The notes under the pieces are model-generated. The model ran no database searches. It saw only the letters and a program-made list of their open reading frames with translations, and was not told the DNA's origin. Below are positions 18,580 through 27,167 of a stretch of DNA of 40,037 bases, piece after piece; positions within the stretch are counted from its first letter, which is position 1, and each line of letters begins with the position of its first letter. The stretch comes from Gammaproteobacteria bacterium. GTDB lineage: Bacteria; Pseudomonadota; Gammaproteobacteria; S012-40. The stretch is from positions 1 through 40,037 of the forward strand of contig JALUUH010000086.1 of the NCBI GenBank assembly GCA_027021445.1, read 5' to 3'. The position numbers were made by a program, and so were the translations under genes.

Positions 18580-20544
18580 ATGCGAAACAAAACCAGCATT
18601 ATAATTGTTTCGGCAATGGCAGCCGTCTTACTCTTTGGGCTTGCGACTTATGTGATTAGAGGAAGCATAGATGCCAACCTCAACAACATTCTGGCTTACG
18701 ATCTTTTACTTCTTTTTTTCATCACTCTCACTGTCATTTTATATCTATCAAACAGAAAGTTAAATACCTTAGCAGTTGCAAAATCACAGGTCACAGAAAC
18801 AGCTGTTCTTGATTTTTCTCAAAAACCTAATTTTAATGCTATATTTGAAGCATCTTTTGACGGTATAGTCATTCTGGATACCCAACTGCAACCCCTAGAA
18901 CTAAACCAGATCGCCGCAGATTTGCTAGGGATTAACAGTTGTCATGTTGTCAATGATGAGATCCTTACGCACATACATAGCATTGACCCAAAAATTACTG
19001 TGCAACAATTTCTAGAAATTTCACTGCAAGCAAACCCATTGCAACAAAGGCTGTCCATTATTATTTCGCAAGCAAACGGCTTCAGTTGCCACGCAGAAAT
19101 ATCCGCTAGCAAAACGAAACATAAAGACAAAGATGGAATATTGTTAGTGATCAAAGATTTATCAGAGCAAAAAGAATCTTTCGATCAAGTAAACTATCTC
19201 GCTTTTCACGATCCGCTCACTGGCCAACCAAATCGAGTACAATTCAACCAGCAACTCGCTGAAGCACTGCGTCAGGCGGATAAAAGCTTACGATCAGTTG
19301 GGGTCGCATTGCTCGGTTTAGATCGCTTTAAACATATTAATGAATCGATGGGGCATGTCACTGGAGATGTCTTGTTGAAACTAGTATCTCAACGAATTAG
19401 CAACAATACCCGACGAGGGGATCATATCGCTCGACTTGGCGGCGATGAATTCGGCATTATTTATTCCGAGCTTGCGGATATAAACGACATTAGCCCACTT
19501 TTGAAAAAACTAAAGAACACCTTCAAAGAACCCTTTGAAATTGGTAATCAAGCCTATTATATCAATTGCAGTATCGGAGTTTCTCTCTACCCACTAGATC
19601 ATATAGATTTTGAAGGCATGATACGAAATGCAGACACCGCATTATTAGAGGCAAAAAAACTCGGTGGCGATAGATATCAATACTATTCGGCAGCAATGAG
19701 CACCTCGGTGAAAGAACGCGTCTACATTGAAAACGAGCTAAGACATGCCATAAACCGTAATCAACTCGAAATATATCTGCAACCACAAATCAGTCTAACA
19801 AGCAGAGAGGTCATCGCTGCGGAAGTACTGCTGCGCTGGCATCACCCCATACTTGGATCTATCACTCCATCGAAATTCATTCCGATTGCAGAAGAAAATG
19901 GTCTTATTGAAGAAATCGGTAATTGGGTGCTCAGAAAAGCATGCGAACTACAAAACAAATTCAAGCAAGAAAATATTGTTCCTATTCGTGTTGCGGTAAA
20001 TTTTTCTCCTCGCCAGATCAATAAAAAACTGCCCATCCTCATTAAAAACGTACTTAATACCACAAGGGTTCCACCCAACATGCTGGAGATGGAAATCACC
20101 GAAAGCTTACTGATGGAGAACCCGGAAAAAGCAATAGACATACTTAACGAAATTCACAAACTAGGTATACATATCTCCATGGATGACTTTGGTACTGGAT
20201 ACTCCTCACTCAGCTACCTTAAACGATTCCCTATAGACACGTTAAAAATAGATCGCTCATTCGTCAATGACGTGGGTAAAAGTGATAGCGACAACTCCAT
20301 AATTATTGCTATTATACAAATGGCGAAGGGATTAGGGATAGAAGTAATCGCTGAAGGTGTGGAAACAACAGAACAACTTCATTTTTTTGGACAAAAGGGT
20401 TGTGATATTTTTCAAGGTTACTATTTTTCACCACCTATACCCATCGATGCTTTTGTCTATTTAATAAAAAATGGATTAGTAACAACTCCCTTATTCAGCC
20501 ATCCCTCAAAAAGAAAAATCAAAAATTTGGTACGTCAAAACTAG
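18580..20544 (+). CDS. Membrane PAS-GGDEF-EAL cyclic-di-GMP protein
   Basis: The 654-aa protein has two membrane helices (about 4-25 and 38-58) with little between them. A PAS domain follows (about 88-200, FNAIFEASFDGIVILD), then a GGDEF domain (about 203-370) with the intact active site RLGGDEF (287-291), then an EAL domain (about 385-640). The EAL signature reads EVLLRW (415-420), a conservative change, while EITESLL, DDFGTGYSSLSYLKRFP and AEGVET are intact. It may therefore make and/or degrade c-di-GMP; in many such hybrids phosphodiesterase activity dominates. c-di-GMP commonly controls exopolysaccharide and motility, both relevant in this window, but a direct link is inference. The palindrome at 18504 suggests specific transcriptional control. 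Confidence 0.92.
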   Translation: MRNKTSIIIVSAMAAVLLFGLATYVIRGSIDANLNNILAYDLLLLFFITLTVILYLSNRKLNTLAVAKSQVTETAVLDFSQKPNFNAIFEASFDGIVILDTQLQPLELNQIAADLLGINSCHVVNDEILTHIHSIDPKITVQQFLEISLQANPLQQRLSIIISQANGFSCHAEISASKTKHKDKDGILLVIKDLSEQKESFDQVNYLAFHDPLTGQPNRVQFNQQLAEALRQADKSLRSVGVALLGLDRFKHINESMGHVTGDVLLKLVSQRISNNTRRGDHIARLGGDEFGIIYSELADINDISPLLKKLKNTFKEPFEIGNQAYYINCSIGVSLYPLDHIDFEGMIRNADTALLEAKKLGGDRYQYYSAAMSTSVKERVYIENELRHAINRNQLEIYLQPQISLTSREVIAAEVLLRWHHPILGSITPSKFIPIAEENGLIEEIGNWVLRKACELQNKFKQENIVPIRVAVNFSPRQINKKLPILIKNVLNTTRVPPNMLEMEITESLLMENPEKAIDILNEIHKLGIHISMDDFGTGYSSLSYLKRFPIDTLKIDRSFVNDVGKSDSDNSIIIAIIQMAKGLGIEVIAEGVETTEQLHFFGQKGCDIFQGYYFSPPIPIDAFVYLIKNGLVTTPLFSHPSKRKIKNLVRQN

Positions 20545-20563
20545 CAGAGACTCACTTATACAC

Positions 20564-22345
20564 ATGCTCTACTTTCCCTTCAATTTATTTAACCGCTGTA
20601 TTCTGCTTTTTCCCATTTCGTTTTTACTGTTTTTCTATAGCTCATCTGCCCTGACATATTCTGATAAAGACTTGCAATTTATGACCGAATATCTATCGGA
20701 CTTTATTGAAGAGCAAATGGATGAAAAAGACATTCCAGGCTTAAGCCTTAGCCTCGTCGATAATTCAAATACCGTATGGCAAAAAGGCTTTGGCTATTCA
20801 AATAAAAAAGAAAAGCTACTTGCTGATTCAGAAACCGTCTATGCAATAGGGTCACTCACTACCTTGATTACCGCCACGGCAATTATGCATCTTATACAAA
20901 ATAAAAAATTCAACCTTGATGATAAAATAGCAACACTCATTCCCGAAGTATTAATAAGTAACTCAACATTTCTTGACCGTTCAATCAGCGTAAGAGACTT
21001 GCTTACACATCACTCAGGTCTCGCCAATGCTAAGCATAAAGGAATGTGGTCATCCGCCCCTGAACATTTCCATACCTCCATACAACATGCTCTTTCACAG
21101 CCTTCGCCCTATCCCGCGATGACACTATACAGCCATTCCAATATTGGATACTCGTTACTCGGTATTATTATCGAAAAATTTTCCCACAAAACCTACCAAA
21201 ATTTTATCAACGAAAATGTATTGCCAGCAATGGAGCTATCTAATACTGGCTTCTATCCACAAATGAAGCATAGAAAAAAACTCTCACTCAATTACAAAGA
21301 GGGTGAAAAAAAAGAATTCTTACAGCCAAGAGATACGCCCGCATTAGGTTTATATAGCAACGCTGAAGATTTAGGAAAACTCGCCCAGTTTTTCCTATCA
21401 ACAAAAAAAAATCATTTTCTAAACCCAAGTTCCAAAAATGAAATGCTACGCGTTCAGAACGCCAACGTTATCTTAGATATTGAAAAAAAAATAGGACTAG
21501 GCTGGTCATTAGGTGGCACAAAAATAAATAATGCGGGCCTCGTCATTCATCGATATGGAACAAGCCTATTCCATCGCAGTCGGATCGTTCTCATGCCAGA
21601 ACACGATGTCTCTGTAGTTGTGATCGCAAATGACTCAACAAGCTTTCGCGCGGTAGAAGAAATCAGTAATCAAATCGTCACTCAATACTTAAAACTAAAG
21701 CATGGCATTGAAGCAATCAAAATCAGCGAACTTAATGATGAAAAACCCTTATTTACAACGACAAAATTTGCTCAGCGATACGCGACTCGTATAGGACTCG
21801 TTACTTTGCAAACCGAGAACCAACATCTTAAAGCTAACGTAATGGGCTGGAACTTCAAACTCAACAATAGTGAAAATAAATGGTTCACCATAGAATACCG
21901 AATATTTGGCATGCTCCCTCTTAAACTGGATTGGATTATCGATTTAAAAGTCACCGCCGTTGAAATAGAAGGCCTAAATTATTTAATCAGCTATTACAAA
22001 GGCACCCAATTTTTGTTTGGTCAAGCCTTAACGCATACAGCTAATATTAATACCTCCTGGGGAAATCGCATTGGAGAATATGAACTCACAAATTCCGATG
22101 AATTATCTGAACTATATGAAGTCAAAAATGGAAAAATAAAAATACTAAACAAAATACTGGTATTTGAACATAAACTTCCTTTTTGGTTTCCTCTCCATTT
22201 TCAACTTCCCATTATCCCTCTTAATGAAAACCAGGCACGTATCGCCGGTGTAGGCACGGGCTATAATGAAACCATTCAGATTACAAAGAATAACGACACT
22301 GAATTTATTAACTTCTCAGGCTACTTGCTAAAACGCACAAACTAG
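20564..22345 (+). CDS. Periplasmic beta-lactamase-fold serine hydrolase homologue with degenerate active site
   Basis: The 593-aa protein has an N-terminal signal peptide (hydrophobic 10-28, likely cleavage near SSA-LT). A class C beta-lactamase/AmpH-like domain (about 35-385) follows, then a C-terminal beta-rich extension (about 400-593). The family needs SxxK, YxN and HxG/KTG. Here the first motif reads S97-LT-T100 (Lys lost), the second H191-S-N193 (Tyr lost) and the third H329-RYG. The flanking sequence, such as YAIGSLTTLITATAIM and SNIGYSLLG, is otherwise well conserved, so alignment of these positions is fairly secure. It is probably a pseudoenzyme or binding protein. It starts 19 bp after the GGDEF-EAL gene and may be cotranscribed with it. 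Confidence 0.82.
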   Translation: MLYFPFNLFNRCILLFPISFLLFFYSSSALTYSDKDLQFMTEYLSDFIEEQMDEKDIPGLSLSLVDNSNTVWQKGFGYSNKKEKLLADSETVYAIGSLTTLITATAIMHLIQNKKFNLDDKIATLIPEVLISNSTFLDRSISVRDLLTHHSGLANAKHKGMWSSAPEHFHTSIQHALSQPSPYPAMTLYSHSNIGYSLLGIIIEKFSHKTYQNFINENVLPAMELSNTGFYPQMKHRKKLSLNYKEGEKKEFLQPRDTPALGLYSNAEDLGKLAQFFLSTKKNHFLNPSSKNEMLRVQNANVILDIEKKIGLGWSLGGTKINNAGLVIHRYGTSLFHRSRIVLMPEHDVSVVVIANDSTSFRAVEEISNQIVTQYLKLKHGIEAIKISELNDEKPLFTTTKFAQRYATRIGLVTLQTENQHLKANVMGWNFKLNNSENKWFTIEYRIFGMLPLKLDWIIDLKVTAVEIEGLNYLISYYKGTQFLFGQALTHTANINTSWGNRIGEYELTNSDELSELYEVKNGKIKILNKILVFEHKLPFWFPLHFQLPIIPLNENQARIAGVGTGYNETIQITKNNDTEFINFSGYLLKRTN

Positions 22346-22366
22346 TGTTATAAATTCATCCACGGT

Positions 22367-22840
22367 TTACATCAACAAATCTTCATCAATACAATGATAG
22401 ATACTCGCCGCATCAATTAACGAATTGGCAGTAAGCGCAGGCACGCCGTAAACATCTGCGGTAACATTGTTATCTCTCCTGATTTTATTTAACAATAAAC
22501 CGAAATCGCCATCACCAGACAATAAGACCACCGTATCCACTTTTTGCGCGACATCAAGCACATCGATAGCTATGCCTACATCCCAATCACCTTTAGCCGA
22601 GCCATCACTGCGTTGAATATACGGCTTAAGCTTTACCGTAAAACCAATATGCTTTAGCGCATTTTGAAACTTCAATTGCTTATCATCACCACGATGTATC
22701 GCATAAGCATTTGCTTCCACTATCTCACCCTCGTTGCTAACACGCTGCCAAAGTTTTTTGTAATTGAATTGCCGTCCATAGGCCTGGCGCGTAGTGTAGT
22801 AAATATTTTGTACATCAACAAATATTGCGATTTTTTTCAT
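22367..22840 (-). CDS. NYN-domain protein (LabA/DUF88 family, PIN-like nuclease fold)
   Basis: This 157-aa single-domain protein has the acidic residues of the NYN family: D9 and N12 in FVDVQNIYY, D85 and D87 in KGDWDVGIAID, and D110 and D112 in LLSGDGDFGLLL. Such proteins are predicted metal-dependent ribonucleases; the cellular substrate is unknown. The ATG at 22840 is the natural start because the fold begins at once. It has no Shine-Dalgarno, and a TATATT box lies just upstream, so leaderless or weakly initiated translation is possible. The 110-bp repeat element begins 35 bp upstream of its start codon. Confidence 0.88.
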   Translation of the reverse strand: MKKIAIFVDVQNIYYTTRQAYGRQFNYKKLWQRVSNEGEIVEANAYAIHRGDDKQLKFQNALKHIGFTVKLKPYIQRSDGSAKGDWDVGIAIDVLDVAQKVDTVVLLSGDGDFGLLLNKIRRDNNVTADVYGVPALTANSLIDAASIYHCIDEDLLM

Positions 22841-22865
22841 GAATATATACTAGTTCGGTTTATCG

Positions 22866-22874
22866 TAGATTAAT
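22866..22874. repeat. Left 9-bp target-site duplication of the small element
   Basis: TAGATTAAT here is identical to 22985-22993 and directly abuts the left inverted repeat at 22875. A G precedes both copies, so a 10-bp duplication sharing the terminal base cannot be excluded. Confidence 0.65.
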
Positions 22875-22984
22875 CAGCTGTTCCCGCTAAGTGCGTAATG
22901 GGTCACTATTTTTCCGTTCCATGGCGCTAGTCACTGCAAAACAGTGACCCATTCCTCCGTAAATCTAGTTAGCGGGAGCTGCTG
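22875..22984. mobile_element. 110-bp MITE-like element with 16-bp terminal inverted repeats
   Basis: The left end CAGCTGTTCCCGCTAA (22875-22890) pairs with the right end (22969-22984) at 15 of 16 positions, counting one G-T. An inner perfect 11-bp inverted repeat AATGGGTCACT/AGTGACCCATT occupies 22897-22907 and 22943-22953. Identical 9-bp direct repeats flank the element. It has no coding capacity, so it would have been moved by a transposase encoded elsewhere. Terminal repeats plus a target duplication are the marks of a miniature inverted-repeat transposable element. It sits between the divergent NYN and M15 peptidase genes, with its flanking repeat ending 8 bp before the M15 -35 box. The family is not identified; 9-bp duplications are known for IS4-group and IS903-like elements. 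Confidence 0.65.
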
Positions 22985-22993
22985 TAGATTAAT
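22985..22993. repeat. Right 9-bp target-site duplication of the small element
   Basis: This is the second copy of TAGATTAAT, directly after the right inverted repeat. Confidence 0.65.
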
Positions 22994-23001
22994 TAGGTAT
23001 A

Positions 23002-23045
23002 TTAACAAAAACCCGTGATGAAGCTATAATCCTAAAATCCGCAGT
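23002..23045 (+). promoter_or_regulatory. Sigma70 promoter of the M15 peptidase gene, with shared start-site motif
   Basis: TTAACA (23002-23007) and TATAAT (23025-23030) are separated by exactly 17 bp. The -10 runs into CCTAAAATCCGCAGT, the sequence shared with the relA upstream region. Transcription should start around 23037, giving a leader of about 80 nt. A small palindrome AGGAT-A-ATCCT lies in that leader near 23070. Confidence 0.7.
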
Positions 23046-23118
23046 GCTCCTTAGCGGTTCACTATGAATTAGGATAATCCTGGTAACAAACTTCCACCCA
23101 TGGAGATTCTCACTCATC

Positions 23119-23646
23119 ATGACAGCTTATAAGCAGCTTATAGAAACCGCACATATCGACCTCGGAATCCCCAAGGATTATGCGCAAAAAACAAAGCTTA
23201 CCCTGCAAACCGAATCTACTGATTTATGTGATGTAGGTTCTGACATTTATGATAGACCGCAAAAAATTGCACAAAACGCGTTAAAACCCTGGAGTCAAAT
23301 GAAAGCACAAGCAGAACAAGATGGAATCACCATCAACATAGTCTCTGTTTTTCGCTCAGTGAATAGACAAATTGAAATCATTCAATCAAAACTCGACAAA
23401 GGTGAACGGATAGAGGATATATTGAAAATATCAGCAGCCCCTGGTTACAGCGAGCATCATACAGGCCGAGCACTTGATTTAACGACAAATGACTGCAGAG
23501 TGCTTGCACTAGAGTTTGAAAACACCGCCGCTTTTAGTTGGCTAGAAAAAAATGCTGCTTTATTTTCATTTCACTTATCCTATCCCAAAAACAACCCACA
23601 TGGCATTAGCTACGAACCTTGGCACTGGGCATATCGAGAAAACTAA
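23119..23646 (+). CDS. M15-family D-Ala-D-Ala carboxypeptidase-like protein (VanY type) without signal peptide
   Basis: The 175-aa protein carries the zinc-site pattern of M15 peptidases: H113 and D120 in SEHHTGRALDL, then E166 and H169 in EPWHW. Upstream SVFRS matches the conserved substrate-side segment. Family members cut the terminal D-Ala of peptidoglycan stem peptides or recycle them. Most VanY/DacB-like members are exported. Here the N-terminus MTAYKQLIETAHIDLG is polar with no signal or membrane helix, so a cytoplasmic role (for example on recycled muropeptides) or another export route must be considered. It has its own promoter and is followed after 50 bp by the Acg-type gene. Confidence 0.87.
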   Translation: MTAYKQLIETAHIDLGIPKDYAQKTKLTLQTESTDLCDVGSDIYDRPQKIAQNALKPWSQMKAQAEQDGITINIVSVFRSVNRQIEIIQSKLDKGERIEDILKISAAPGYSEHHTGRALDLTTNDCRVLALEFENTAAFSWLEKNAALFSFHLSYPKNNPHGISYEPWHWAYREN

Positions 23647-23696
23647 GGCAAAGTAACAGTATCCCTCGTTAACTAGACTCACGACTGAGCACATAA

Positions 23697-24863
23697 GTGG
23701 ATCGAAGAAACTTCATAAAAATCATAAACGCAAGTGGAATGGTAAGCATACTACCTAGTATATTATCAGGATGTGCAGCAAAACCATTTACGGCATTGGA
23801 TGGCTGGCATGCGAAGAGCAAAACACAAGCAGATATACGCTTACTCATTTTGTCCTATGCAATTCTCGCCCCCAACGCACATAATATACAACCTTGGTGG
23901 GTAAAACTCACAAGTCCATTAGAATTTGAGCTTTATATTGATCAAGATCGTCTGTTGCCTGAGACCGATCCATATGCACGGCAAATACATATTTCCCACG
24001 GTGCATTTATCGAATTACTCGATCTCGCTGCGAGATATTATGGTTATCTCATAGATATTCACTATTTTCCTCAAGGAATGCTCGATAACACGCTGGTCAG
24101 TGACAAACCTATTGCCCATATTCAAATCATTAAAAGCAAAATTGCTGAGCCTGACCACCTATTTAATTCCATTTTCGACAGAGTCTCCAACAAACGCAAG
24201 TATGACGACAAGCCAATATCCACTGATATACTCACCCAATTAACACTTGCTTTGTACGAAGATGTCTCGTCACTGTCATTCACTAATGATCCACGACTAT
24301 TAAAAACAATTTCCAGCATCACAAATAGCGCAATGCAAATAGAAACTGAAGACCATCGAAGAAACGATGAAACCTTACAGATGTTTCGTTTTAACGATGC
24401 CGAACTAGAGCAATATCGCGATGGCTTAAGTATAGATCAAGCAGGAGTATCAGGTATTAAGAAAGCCATCGCAGAGACTTTTTTTGTTACTCGTCATAAA
24501 GCGATGAACGACAAATCAGCATTTTCCAAAGAGGCGATAAACCTCACCCAAATGCAAGCGGACTCGGCAATGGCCTGGGCATGGTTGACCACCAAAAATA
24601 ATACGAGACAAGAGCAAATACTCATTGGCCGTACCTATGCAAGAGTTCACTTAAAAGCCACTGAGCTGGGGTTAGCAATGCAGCCCTTAAGCCAAATCCT
24701 TCAGGAGTATGATGATATGAGCACTCTACAAAAGCGGTTTTTCAAATTACTTAAAATACCAAAAGGCCACACTGTTCAGATGTTATTTCGTCTAGGTTAT
24801 GCGCCCACCGTCAGGCACACCGTAAGACGAAAACTTGAAAACATTATTACCCGCAGATTCTAG
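23697..24863 (+). CDS. Tat-exported lipoprotein, Acg-type FMN-binding nitroreductase family
   Basis: The 388-aa ORF starts at GTG (23697). The N-terminus has a twin-arginine motif (DRRNFIK, R3-R4), a hydrophobic stretch and a lipobox LSGC with C26, so it should be a Tat-exported lipoprotein. The body resembles the Acg family of the nitroreductase fold: LILSYAILAPNAHNIQPWWVKL is the FMN-contact segment, followed by the typical long insertion and the LGLAMQPLSQ stretch. Tat export fits a protein folded with its flavin before export. The substrate is unknown. It is probably cotranscribed with the preceding M15 peptidase gene. Confidence 0.85.
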   Translation: MDRRNFIKIINASGMVSILPSILSGCAAKPFTALDGWHAKSKTQADIRLLILSYAILAPNAHNIQPWWVKLTSPLEFELYIDQDRLLPETDPYARQIHISHGAFIELLDLAARYYGYLIDIHYFPQGMLDNTLVSDKPIAHIQIIKSKIAEPDHLFNSIFDRVSNKRKYDDKPISTDILTQLTLALYEDVSSLSFTNDPRLLKTISSITNSAMQIETEDHRRNDETLQMFRFNDAELEQYRDGLSIDQAGVSGIKKAIAETFFVTRHKAMNDKSAFSKEAINLTQMQADSAMAWAWLTTKNNTRQEQILIGRTYARVHLKATELGLAMQPLSQILQEYDDMSTLQKRFFKLLKIPKGHTVQMLFRLGYAPTVRHTVRRKLENIITRRF

Positions 24864-24864
24864 C

Positions 24865-24894
24865 AAAAAACTCCCCCTGCAAAATGCAAGGGAG
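24865..24894 (-). terminator. Intrinsic terminator on the minus strand, downstream of yggT
   Basis: On the minus strand a hairpin (24894 to 24871; CTCCC/GGGAG and TGCA/TGCA arms, AAA-type loop, 2:1 internal bulge) is followed at once by TTTTTTG. It should end the long minus-strand gene block whose last gene, yggT, stops at 25054, about 160 bp earlier. It also lies just after the stop of the plus-strand Acg-type gene. Confidence 0.7.
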
Positions 24895-25053
24895 CCAAAG
24901 GGTGGGAGAATAATTGTGCAGGCATATTTCAACTGCACATTTATTCCGTATTTCAAGACCTCGAATAAAAATTTCTTCTCAAGTTCAAAGAATCATAGAA
25001 CAAAGCTACTTACACGAAATGAATTTTCTCCGCTCTTTATTATGGATTTCAAT

Positions 25054-25629
25054 CTACGTAAGCGAGCGACCAAAATCAGTCACCGGAGCGATGACTAACA
25101 TCGTAACTAACTGCAAACCCACAATGACCAAAATAGGCGAAAGGTCAAAACCAGATATAGGAGGAATTATTCTTCGTGCTCGACTTAATAGCGGTTCGTT
25201 AATTGAGTGCAGAATACCTATCACTGGATTATAGGTACTAGGATTTACCCAGCTAATAATAATTTGAATCAGTATTCCAAATAAATATACCTTGGCGACA
25301 AGATCCATTAACTCAGCAATCGACAATACGAATAGCCCAGCAGGATGTATGACAGCTCCCAGTATCAGGGCGACTAAAACAAGCTCCAATGCCTGAACAA
25401 TTACCAACAAAAGCAAAGCCGCAAGATCAATACCGCCAAACCCTGGAATGACTCTGCGCAATGGTTTCAAAATAGGATTTGTCACTTTGACGATAAACTG
25501 TGATACCGGGTTACGAAAATCTGCACGTACAATTTGCATCATAAATCGCAACAATATGACCAATAATACTAACCCAAATAAAGTGTGGATTAAAAAGGTA
25601 CCCGCGTTAGCAAAATACATACTACCCAT
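25054..25629 (-). CDS. yggT: YggT family membrane protein
   Basis: The 191-aa protein has two repeated YGGT units, each with two hydrophobic helices around a conserved patch (NPVSQFIVKVTNPILKPLRRVIP in the first; NPVIGILHSINEPLLSRARRIIP in the second). These inner-membrane proteins have been tied to osmotic tolerance and cell division or envelope integrity; the mechanism is not known. Its ATG overlaps the proC stop by one base (TAATG), so translation is probably coupled. Order yggS-proC-yggT is conserved in gammaproteobacteria. ATG at residue 4 is an alternative start. Confidence 0.92.
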   Translation of the reverse strand: MGSMYFANAGTFLIHTLFGLVLLVILLRFMMQIVRADFRNPVSQFIVKVTNPILKPLRRVIPGFGGIDLAALLLLVIVQALELVLVALILGAVIHPAGLFVLSIAELMDLVAKVYLFGILIQIIISWVNPSTYNPVIGILHSINEPLLSRARRIIPPISGFDLSPILVIVGLQLVTMLVIAPVTDFGRSLT

Positions 25630-26456
25630 TAACTTTCTCCAAATTGTTGCGCCAGCTCTTGCGACCGATGATTAGCGGCACTGAGTGCATCAGCCAATAA
25701 ACCGTGAAATTCTCCCTCAGTTAATACTTTTAATGCACTTTCAGTGGTTCCACCTGGCGAGGTTACTTTTTCACGTAAAATGGCCGGACTATCATTGCTC
25801 TCAAGCGCCATTTTAGCAGCTCCTAAAGCCGTTTGTAGCGTTAACAGGCGTGCAGCTTCTTTTGACAAACCCAGCTTAACACCTGCCGCTTCCATCGCTT
25901 CCATCAGCAAAAAATAATATGCTGGGCCGCTACCGGATAATGCCGTAATCGCATCCATCATACTCTCTTCTTCAACCCAAACGGTCAGCCCAACGGCGCG
26001 CATTATATTTTCAGCCAAGCCTATTTGCTCTTGGTTAACAGCGATATTCGCATACAGACCTGTTGCCCCCGTTTGCAGCAAAGCAGGTGTATTAGGCATC
26101 GCACGAACGATAGAAATACCCCCGCCTGCCCAACGATTCAAGTCGGTCACACAAATACCGGCGGCCACTGAAATCAACAAAGGGGAGTTCAACTGAACCG
26201 AACCGGCAATCGATTCGATAACTGCATGCATGCTTTGCGGCTTGACAGCAAGCACAACTACATCTGAACCTGCTATCAGTTTCGAACTATCAATATGGGT
26301 ATTAATCGCAAAACGCGAGGCTAGGTGCGACAATTTTTTTTCATCGATATCACATACGGAAATTTGCGCAGCATTAAATCCATCATTGACCAAACCTGCG
26401 ATCAAGCTTGTAGCCATATTGCCAGCACCAATAAATGTAATTTTAGAATTTTTCAT
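25629..26456 (-). CDS. proC: Pyrroline-5-carboxylate reductase
   Basis: The enzyme performs the last step of proline synthesis, NAD(P)H-dependent reduction of 1-pyrroline-5-carboxylate. The protein begins MKNSKITFIGAGNMATSLIAG, the Rossmann motif, and ends in the dimerisation domain with ALSGSGPAYYFLLMEAM and TSPGGTTESALKVL. I place the start at the ATG at 26456 (275 aa, normal length). The frame is open further upstream to 26588, but those 44 residues are only the antiparallel-free overlap with the yggS reading frame and lack similarity to the family. The resulting overlap with yggS is 14 bp. Confidence 0.95.
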   Translation of the reverse strand: MKNSKITFIGAGNMATSLIAGLVNDGFNAAQISVCDIDEKKLSHLASRFAINTHIDSSKLIAGSDVVVLAVKPQSMHAVIESIAGSVQLNSPLLISVAAGICVTDLNRWAGGGISIVRAMPNTPALLQTGATGLYANIAVNQEQIGLAENIMRAVGLTVWVEEESMMDAITALSGSGPAYYFLLMEAMEAAGVKLGLSKEAARLLTLQTALGAAKMALESNDSPAILREKVTSPGGTTESALKVLTEGEFHGLLADALSAANHRSQELAQQFGES

Positions 26457-27138
26457 AATCTCTCGCCCCAAAAATACCAGTTCCGATTCGCACCATGCTC
26501 GCTCCTTCAGCAATGGCCGCCTCAATATCAGAAGACATTCCCATTGACAATGTATCCAATTCAACACCCAGTTGGGATTGAACCGCATTCTTTAACTCAC
26601 GTAGAATGGAAAAGCTCTTCCGCTGTAAATCTATATCCTCTGTACGCTCAGGGATAGCCATTAATCCTCGCAAGCATAACCGGGGAAAACGCATTATCTC
26701 TGTTGCCGCAGATAAAACTTCAGCACATGAAAACCCCGCTTTCGTCGCCTCAGCATTCACATTCACCTGTAAACATATATTTAAATCTGGCAAATCATGC
26801 GGTCGTTGATCACTCAAACGTTTCGCTGTTTTTATTCGATCAATGCTATGCACCCAGTGGACAAGCTCTGCAATTTTTTTTGTTTTGTTCGATTGAATGG
26901 GGCCAATGAAATGCCACTCAATATCGATATCTGTTAACTCATAATATTTTTCAAAAATTTCCTGTACATAGTTTTCAGCAAAATATTTCTGACCAGCATG
27001 ATATGCTTCCCGAATCCTTGCCACCGATTTCGTTTTGCTTACAGCAATGAGTTTTACCGACCCCTCGACACGATCATATTTTTTTTCTAGTTGCTTAATT
27101 TCAGACCTAATTTCAGCTATCTTAGTTACTACACTCAT
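26443..27138 (-). CDS. yggS: YggS/PLPBP, pyridoxal-phosphate homeostasis protein
   Basis: This 231-aa single-domain TIM-barrel protein of the alanine-racemase N-terminal fold has the PLP lysine in LIAVSKTKS (K35), GENY-type AENYVQE, WHFIGPIQSNK, and SMGMSSDIEAAIAEG for phosphate binding. It binds PLP without known catalysis and keeps vitamin B6 and amino acid pools in balance. It sits in the conserved yggS-proC-yggT order. Upstream it is separated by only 29 bp from the unrecognised gene that follows pyrC', whereas in Pseudomonas yggS is divergent from pilT. Confidence 0.95.
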   Translation of the reverse strand: MSVVTKIAEIRSEIKQLEKKYDRVEGSVKLIAVSKTKSVARIREAYHAGQKYFAENYVQEIFEKYYELTDIDIEWHFIGPIQSNKTKKIAELVHWVHSIDRIKTAKRLSDQRPHDLPDLNICLQVNVNAEATKAGFSCAEVLSAATEIMRFPRLCLRGLMAIPERTEDIDLQRKSFSILRELKNAVQSQLGVELDTLSMGMSSDIEAAIAEGASMVRIGTGIFGARDYEKF

Positions 27139-27167
27139 AAAAACTATAACCTTAAGTATAAAAATAG

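Noticed and set aside
24915-24939. TGTGCAG/CTGCACA hairpin (7 bp, 11-base loop) between the Acg-type gene and yggT
   Set aside because: No T-run on either strand; the neighbouring hairpin at 24871-24894 with TTTTTT on the minus strand is a much better terminator.
26457-26588. N-terminal extension of the proC frame by 44 residues
   Set aside because: It overlaps the yggS coding sequence, is unlike any ProC, and the ATG at 26456 directly starts the Rossmann motif.
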